From an uncultured Paracoccus sp. (GTDB taxonomy: Bacteria; Pseudomonadota; Alphaproteobacteria; Rhodobacterales; Rhodobacteraceae): a stretch of DNA of 8,131 nt. This document shows, piece by piece, positions 5,056 to 8,131 of this stretch. The notes under the pieces are model-generated. The model had not been told where the DNA came from. It was given only the letters and a program-made list of their open reading frames with translations, and made no database searches. The stretch spans positions 1-8,131 of the forward strand of contig NZ_CAMIOH010000143.1 of assembly GCF_946221145.1 (NCBI RefSeq). Direction: 5' to 3'. Position numbers and translations under genes: made by a program. Each line of letters begins with the position of its first letter. The stretch's first letter is position 1.

Positions 5056-5391
5056 GATATATCCTTTCAGCGTCTCTTGCCTCAGCACCTTGCCCGGATG
5101 GCCCGGCGCCGTTTCGATGTACCCAAGATGGCGCTAATGCTGCGGCTGCACAATGGACCATTCAGGAATGCTGCCATGCAGCAATCGCATGACTGGCACG
5201 TCAACTCTCGCGCAGGGGGTTAATGATTATGTCGGAAATGTAACAACGCGAGGGCGTTAGCGGTCACCCAACGCCCCGAAAACAAGCTGAATCGGGTGCT
5301 TTGCCGTCACCATGCCGCATATTGCGGCGGGTGGTTGATGCCGCAGCCGTGGTGGACCATGGTTGCGTTAATCTTTCAAACAGGTCCTGAC
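5056..5391. other. Divergent intergenic region between DUF1127 and mrp
   Basis: 336 nt without a gene. Besides the candidate DUF1127 promoter it holds three perfect small inverted repeats: GCTGC/GCAGC (5170-5182), AACGC/GCGTT (5245-5258) and GCCGCA/TGCGGC with a 3-nt spacer (5314-5328). The last resembles the spacer hairpin of the sRNA array in its arms. No clear promoter for mrp could be placed by eye. Open frames across the region have low-complexity products and no ribosome binding site. Confidence 0.5.
5126..5153 (-). promoter_or_regulatory. Candidate RpoH-type promoter of the DUF1127-sRNA operon
   Basis: On the minus strand TTGTGC (5153-5148) and CCATCT (5131-5126) are 16 nt apart, similar to the TTG / CCATnT boxes of alphaproteobacterial heat-shock sigma factors. 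Transcription would start near 5119, leaving a leader of about 64 nt. The orthologous operon of R. sphaeroides is controlled by RpoHI/RpoHII, which motivated the search. The motif is short and was found by eye. Confidence 0.45.
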
Positions 5392-6486
5392 ATGTCCGTG
5401 AACCGCGAAGCTGCCCTAAGGGAAATCTCAGACATCGTTTTGCCGGACGGCCGGACGCTTGAAAATGCCGATCTGGTGCGGGCGTTTTCGGTGGATGGCG
5501 ACACGGTCAGATTCGTGCTGGAGGTGGCGGATGCCGGCGTCGCGCGCGGCCTGGCCCCGGTCGAGGCCGAAGCCAGGCGCCGGCTTGAGGCCATGCCGGG
5601 CGTGGGCAAGGTGCAGATCGTCATGACCGCGCCCGCAGGCAAGGCCGCGCCCCCCCAGCCGGTCCGCAGTTCCGGCGCGGCGCCGTCCCTGCAGATCGGC
5701 CGTCATCCGACCGCCCAGGCCGGACCGCAGCCGATTCCCGGCGTGAAGAGCATCATCGCGGTCGGATCGGGCAAGGGTGGTGTCGGCAAATCCACCGTCA
5801 CCTCGAACCTGGCGGTGGCCCTGGCGCGGGCGGGACGCCGGGTCGGACTGCTGGATGCCGACATCTATGGCCCCTCGCAGCCGCGCATGATGGGCGTGTC
5901 GGGCCGTCCGGCCAGTCCCGATGGTCAGCATATCGAGCCGCTGCACGCCCATGGCGTCACCGTCATGTCCATCGGCCTGATGCTGAAGGAGGGCGAGGCC
6001 GTCGTCTGGCGCGGTCCGATGCTGATGGGCGCAATGCAGCAGATGCTGCAACAGGTGATGTGGGGAGAGTTGGACGTTCTGCTGATCGACCTGCCGCCCG
6101 GCACCGGCGATGTGCAGTTGAGCCTGTGCCAGAAGGCTGCCGTCACGGGGGCAATCATCGTGTCCACCCCTCAGGACGTGGCGTTGCTGGATGCACGGCG
6201 CGCGATCGACATGTTCAACAAGCTGAAGGCTCCGATCCTGGGACTGGTCGAGAACATGTCCACATATGTCTGTCCGAATTGCGGCCACGAGGCGCATCTG
6301 TTCGGTCATGGCGGCGTGGCCTCCGAGGCTGCGGCCTTGGGCCTGCCCTTCCTGGGCGAACTGCCGCTGGAACTTGATGTGCGCCTGGCGGGCGATTCGG
6401 GCCGCCCGGTGGCCTTGGGAGATGGCGCGACCGCACAGGCCTATGCCCGGCTGGCGGATCGGCTGGTTCAGGACGGTCTGGCGTGA
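5392..6486 (+). CDS. mrp: Mrp/ApbC-family Fe-S cluster carrier ATPase
   Basis: 364 aa, normal for proteins with an N-terminal MIP18 (DUF59) domain. These cytoplasmic ATPases bind and transfer [4Fe-4S] clusters to apoproteins. Residues 1-80 are the MIP18-like domain, residues 81-115 an Ala/Pro-rich linker, and 116-364 the P-loop ATPase. The deviant Walker A is GSGKGGVGKST (125-135) with signature Lys128 and Lys133; DADIYGPSQP (155-164) is the Walker A' region; DLPPGTGD (233-240) is the switch/Walker B; and TYVCPNCGHE (291-300) provides the CxxC pair Cys294 and Cys297 that holds the bridging cluster in Mrp dimers. The frame is open 32 codons further upstream, but this sequence is not Mrp-like; the ATG at 5392 gives the usual MS-start, although its Shine-Dalgarno (CAGG) is weak. 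It is divergent from DUF1127 and ends 622 nt before mraZ. Confidence 0.95.
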   Translation: MSVNREAALREISDIVLPDGRTLENADLVRAFSVDGDTVRFVLEVADAGVARGLAPVEAEARRRLEAMPGVGKVQIVMTAPAGKAAPPQPVRSSGAAPSLQIGRHPTAQAGPQPIPGVKSIIAVGSGKGGVGKSTVTSNLAVALARAGRRVGLLDADIYGPSQPRMMGVSGRPASPDGQHIEPLHAHGVTVMSIGLMLKEGEAVVWRGPMLMGAMQQMLQQVMWGELDVLLIDLPPGTGDVQLSLCQKAAVTGAIIVSTPQDVALLDARRAIDMFNKLKAPILGLVENMSTYVCPNCGHEAHLFGHGGVASEAAALGLPFLGELPLELDVRLAGDSGRPVALGDGATAQAYARLADRLVQDGLA

Positions 6487-6551
6487 TTCTGTCTCCGCAT
6501 GGGAAAACGCGGGAATAGGGATTTCTCATCGCCGTTTTCATCCACGCGTTG

Positions 6552-6614
6552 CCGTCACGGCTTCACGCGGCCGTGACGGGCCGTGACAACGGAAAATCGC
6601 AATTCCGCTTTTTT
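6552..6614 (+). terminator. Hairpin region and T-run downstream of mrp
   Basis: A perfect 10-bp stem, CCGTCACGGC (6552-6561) with GCCGTGACGG (6570-6579), is followed by a second copy of CCGTGAC and then by a weak 5-bp hairpin CGGAA/TTCCG (6590-6607) directly before CTTTTTT (6608-6614). The strong stem is 29 nt from the T-run, so only the weak stem sits in the classical place. Probable transcription end of mrp, 60-130 nt after its stop. Confidence 0.55.
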
Positions 6615-6622
6615 GTGGATAA
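6614..6622 (-). promoter_or_regulatory. Perfect DnaA-box sequence TTATCCACA
   Basis: TGTGGATAA on the plus strand is the exact complement of the consensus DnaA box. It overlaps the end of the T-run after mrp and lies about 210 nt before the proposed dcw promoter. One 9-mer can occur by chance, and no second box was seen nearby. Confidence 0.35.
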
Positions 6623-6632
6623 GTCGCAACAG

Positions 6633-6667
6633 GTCAGACCGCGCAGGCCGCGGCTGCGGTGTCTGAC
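6633..6667 (+). other. Strong hairpin of unknown role in the mrp-mraZ gap
   Basis: GTCAGAC (6633-6639) pairs with GTCTGAC (6661-6667) and, inside a 2x2 internal loop, CGCAG (6642-6646) pairs with CTGCG (6654-6658), leaving a 7-nt loop. No T-run follows, so it is not a classical terminator. The downstream stretch 6668-6820 is AT-richer than the rest of the window and shows no gene; it has a small hairpin CCCAA/TTGGG at 6724-6737. Confidence 0.45.
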
Positions 6668-6823
6668 AGACGCAAACATCAAATATTAATCCTCAATATC
6701 TTGCGGCGAATCGAGGGTGTTCGCCCAAGGATTTGGGTTTCAAGATGATTCGTGACACTCAGGCAACAGTTGGCTGTATTCCCCTGTTCGCGGTTTGGCT
6801 TCCTCAGTGGGCGCAGAATTCCG

Positions 6824-6852
6824 TTGCTTCCCATGAATTCCCATGGCACAAC
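6824..6852 (+). promoter_or_regulatory. Candidate dcw/UpsM promoter with MraZ boxes in its spacer
   Basis: TTGCTT (6824-6829) fits a -35 box; 17 nt further CACAAC (6847-6852) is a poor -10 candidate, matching 3 of 6 consensus bases. Within it TCCCA occurs at 6829-6833 and 6839-6843, i.e. TGGGA on the minus strand at 10-bp spacing, with a degenerate third copy TTCCG at 6819-6823. MraZ is known to bind repeated TGGGN boxes separated by 5 nt in its own promoter, so this is a likely autoregulatory operator. Transcription would start near 6859. Confidence 0.5.
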
Positions 6853-6858
6853 CTGATC

Positions 6859-7069
6859 ACGAAGACGGGCAGTAAAGGGGCGTCCAAGACCCCAAAAGGC
6901 GAAGCAGGCTTTCATACAGGCGTCCGTTTTCCAACAAAGCCGTCCGCAGGCGCGAGCAGCACCTCCCCCAGGTGGCGCATGACAAGGACGGACCCCGAAA
7001 ACGGGGAAGACCGTGGGAACGAGGGCGGCGGATCGGGCAGTGGCAGCAGCCCGGTCCGCCCTTTCTTTT
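6859..7069 (+). ncRNA. UpsM-like sRNA: 5' leader of the dcw cluster
   Basis: About 210 nt from the proposed start to the T-tract of the terminator at 7062-7069. In R. sphaeroides the dcw cluster has an unusually long leader that yields the abundant sRNA UpsM, about 206 nt, by partial termination upstream of mraZ; size, position and ending agree here. Internal hairpins include GGGG/CCCC (6877-6893) and CACCT/AGGTG (6960-6974), the latter with a C-only loop. The 5' end is inferred from the promoter call and may be off by several bases. No convincing reading frame was found in the stretch; long frames on either strand have no family resemblance and overlap mraZ on the other strand. Confidence 0.6.
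7023..7069 (+). terminator. Intrinsic terminator 40 nt before mraZ
   Basis: GGATCGGGC (7030-7038) pairs with GCCCGGTCC (7049-7057) over 9 bp including one U-G pair. The stem continues as GGGC/GCCC (7023-7026 with 7058-7061) past a 3-nt bulge, and TTTCTTTT follows directly. It sits between the leader and mraZ on the coding strand, so expression of mraZ and the genes behind it must rely on readthrough or on a start downstream of it. Confidence 0.8.
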
Positions 7070-7108
7070 CGCGCGGACTGAAAGACTGGGCAGTGAGGCA
7101 GGGCCAAG

Positions 7109-7621
7109 GTGGCGCGGAAGTTCAGAGGCACTGAATCCGTCAAGGTCGATGGCAAGGGTCGGATGTCGATCCCGGCCCGGCTGCGCCGCGTGTTCGACGC
7201 GGGCGATCCGGGCTTTGCCACTGCCAATACCGGCCGCACCCAACTGGTCGCCGTCTATGGCCCCGACTGGTGGAATTGGATCGAGCTTTACACCCTTGAA
7301 GCCATTGAAGAAATTGACCAGCAGATCGACAAGCTGACGCGCGGCTCTCCGGAACGCCGCTGGCTGGAAATGCTGATGAACGGTCAGTCCACCGATCTGG
7401 AAATCGACCGAGAGGGCCGCCTGGTCCTGCCCCAGAAGCTGCGTGAAAAACTGGGCTTCGCCGAGGGCGCCGAGACGATCTTCGAATCGCGCGGCGATTA
7501 CATCCAGGTCTATCATCCCGACACGCGGCCCAAGGATGTCGCGGCGTTGGAGGATTTCACCGCGCAGCATGGCCCGGATTTCGATCCGCGATCCTTCCTC
7601 GACCAGGTGGACGAGGGCTGA
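7109..7621 (+). CDS. mraZ: Transcriptional regulator MraZ
   Basis: 170 aa, slightly longer than the E. coli protein (about 150 aa). MraZ is an AbrB-like DNA-binding protein that forms ring oligomers and represses the dcw promoter. Two copies of the SpoVT/AbrB-like fold are visible: residues 4-55 with DGKGR (14-18), and about 94-140 with DREGR (100-104). Both have the family DXXXR motif followed by (I/L)-P-(A/Q)-(R/K)-LR. The start is GTG at 7109, giving M-ARKFRGTESVKVDGKGR, the usual N-terminus; GAGG lies about 10 nt upstream, and no ATG fits. The GTG and the upstream terminator both suggest low expression. rsmH starts 3 nt after the stop. Candidate MraZ operator boxes lie at 6819-6843. Confidence 0.95.
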   Translation: MARKFRGTESVKVDGKGRMSIPARLRRVFDAGDPGFATANTGRTQLVAVYGPDWWNWIELYTLEAIEEIDQQIDKLTRGSPERRWLEMLMNGQSTDLEIDREGRLVLPQKLREKLGFAEGAETIFESRGDYIQVYHPDTRPKDVAALEDFTAQHGPDFDPRSFLDQVDEG

Positions 7622-7624
7622 GGC

Positions 7625-8131
7625 ATGGCCGAATCGCATGTGCCCGTCCTTCTGAATCCCCTGCTGCGGGCCGTGTCGCCTGTCGCGGGCACCTGGCTGG
7701 ACGGCACCTTCGGGGCGGGCGGCTATGCGCGCGGGCTGTTGGCGGCGGGCGCGGACCGGGTGATCGGCGTGGACCGCGATCCGCTGGTTTTCGATATGGC
7801 GCAGGGCTGGGCGGGCCAGTATGGCGACCGGCTGCGGCTGGTCGCGGGGACGTTTTCGGACCTTGATACGCTGGCGGGCGAAACGCTGGATGGCGTGGTG
7901 CTGGATCTGGGCGTCAGTTCCATGCAGCTTGATCTGGCCGAACGCGGCTTTTCCTTCCTGCGAGACGGGCCGCTGGACATGCGCATGGCGCAGGACGGGC
8001 CGTCCGCCGCCGATCTGCTGAACGGCGCTGACGAATCGGTGATCGCCGATGTGCTGTATCATTATGGAGAGGAGCGCGCCGCCCGCCGCATTGCCCGCGC
8101 CATCGTCGCCGCGCGCCCGCTGACCCGCACC
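7625..8131 (+). CDS. rsmH: 16S rRNA (cytosine1402-N4)-methyltransferase (5' part)
   Basis: The first 169 codons; the gene leaves the window at the right edge (family length about 300-340 aa). RsmH (MraW) uses SAM to methylate N4 of C1402 in the decoding centre of 16S rRNA. Visible are HVPVLL (5-10), SAM-binding motif I DGTFGAGGYARGLL (26-39), GVDRDP (48-53), VLDLGVSSMQLDLAERGFSFLRDGPLDMRM (92-121), which is the family signature, and YGEERAARRIARAIV (147-161). The ATG follows the mraZ stop after 3 nt, with GAGGG inside the end of mraZ as ribosome binding site, so the two genes are translationally coupled in the standard dcw order. Confidence 0.97.
   Translation, partial: MAESHVPVLLNPLLRAVSPVAGTWLDGTFGAGGYARGLLAAGADRVIGVDRDPLVFDMAQGWAGQYGDRLRLVAGTFSDLDTLAGETLDGVVLDLGVSSMQLDLAERGFSFLRDGPLDMRMAQDGPSAADLLNGADESVIADVLYHYGEERAARRIARAIVAARPLTRT

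Noticed and set aside
4093..5223. Plus-strand open frame of 376 codons through the GGGAGGAGG repeats
   Set aside because: It is low-complexity Gly/Arg sequence produced by the hairpin repeats and runs antisense to the DUF2945 and DUF1127 genes.
5296..5391. In-frame upstream extension of mrp by 32 codons
   Set aside because: The extension is not Mrp-like (Cys/His/Trp-rich) and has no ribosome binding site; the start at 5392 gives the usual domain boundary.
6857..8062. Minus-strand open frame of 401 codons opposite mraZ and rsmH
   Set aside because: It overlaps two certain genes on the other strand, and its product resembles no family.

Overview
The window looks like chromosomal DNA of a high-GC alphaproteobacterium of the order Rhodobacterales, probably Rhodobacter/Paracoccus-like. 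The reasons are a PDH E1 beta subunit with its own N-terminal lipoyl domain, a DUF1127 gene followed by CCUCCUCCC hairpins, and a dcw cluster (mraZ-rsmH) behind a very long leader. The genus is inferred; no rRNA is present.

Layout. Positions 1-4299 are all minus strand. In transcription order they hold a small DUF2945 protein (4299-4081), the 23S rRNA methyltransferase rlmJ (4042-3263), the septum protein ftsB/divIC (3197-2904), then pdhA (2804-1755), pdhB (1739-354) and the start of pdhC (343-1, cut by the window edge). The three pdh genes are spaced 15 and 10 nt apart and form one operon. The lipoyl-domain DNA of pdhB and pdhC is about 84% identical, so it forms a roughly 258-bp direct repeat.

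The most unusual part is 4370-5055, also minus strand. A 75-aa DUF1127 protein is followed by ten hairpins, each with the exact motif CCUCCUCCC (anti-Shine-Dalgarno) in its apical loop. They group into five two-hairpin units of 70-74 nt, with two copies of a small extra hairpin between units, and the last hairpin ends in a U-rich tract that makes it an intrinsic terminator. This matches the known CcsR ('cuckoo') small RNA family downstream of DUF1127 genes; R. sphaeroides has four copies, here there are five. In that species CcsR RNAs affect C1 metabolism and the pyruvate dehydrogenase complex. In this window one loop is perfectly complementary over 9 nt to the pdhA ribosome binding site, and another unit over 9 nt to that of pdhB.

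From 5392 the plus strand is used. mrp/apbC (Fe-S carrier ATPase, 5392-6486) ends at a hairpin region with a T-run. A 622-nt non-coding stretch follows. Its last part has the layout of the sRNA UpsM: a promoter whose spacer carries MraZ-type TGGGA boxes (about 6824-6852), a leader of about 210 nt, and a strong intrinsic terminator (7023-7069) only 40 nt before mraZ. Then come mraZ (7109-7621, GTG start) and the 5' part of rsmH (7625 to the window end), opening the division and cell-wall cluster.

Overall the genes are core housekeeping functions (pyruvate oxidation, division, ribosome modification, Fe-S assembly), with two regulatory-RNA loci between them: a stress-type anti-SD sRNA array and a terminator-controlled dcw leader. 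Both belong to known families, so the novelty lies in copy number, layout and possible local targets rather than in a wholly new system.
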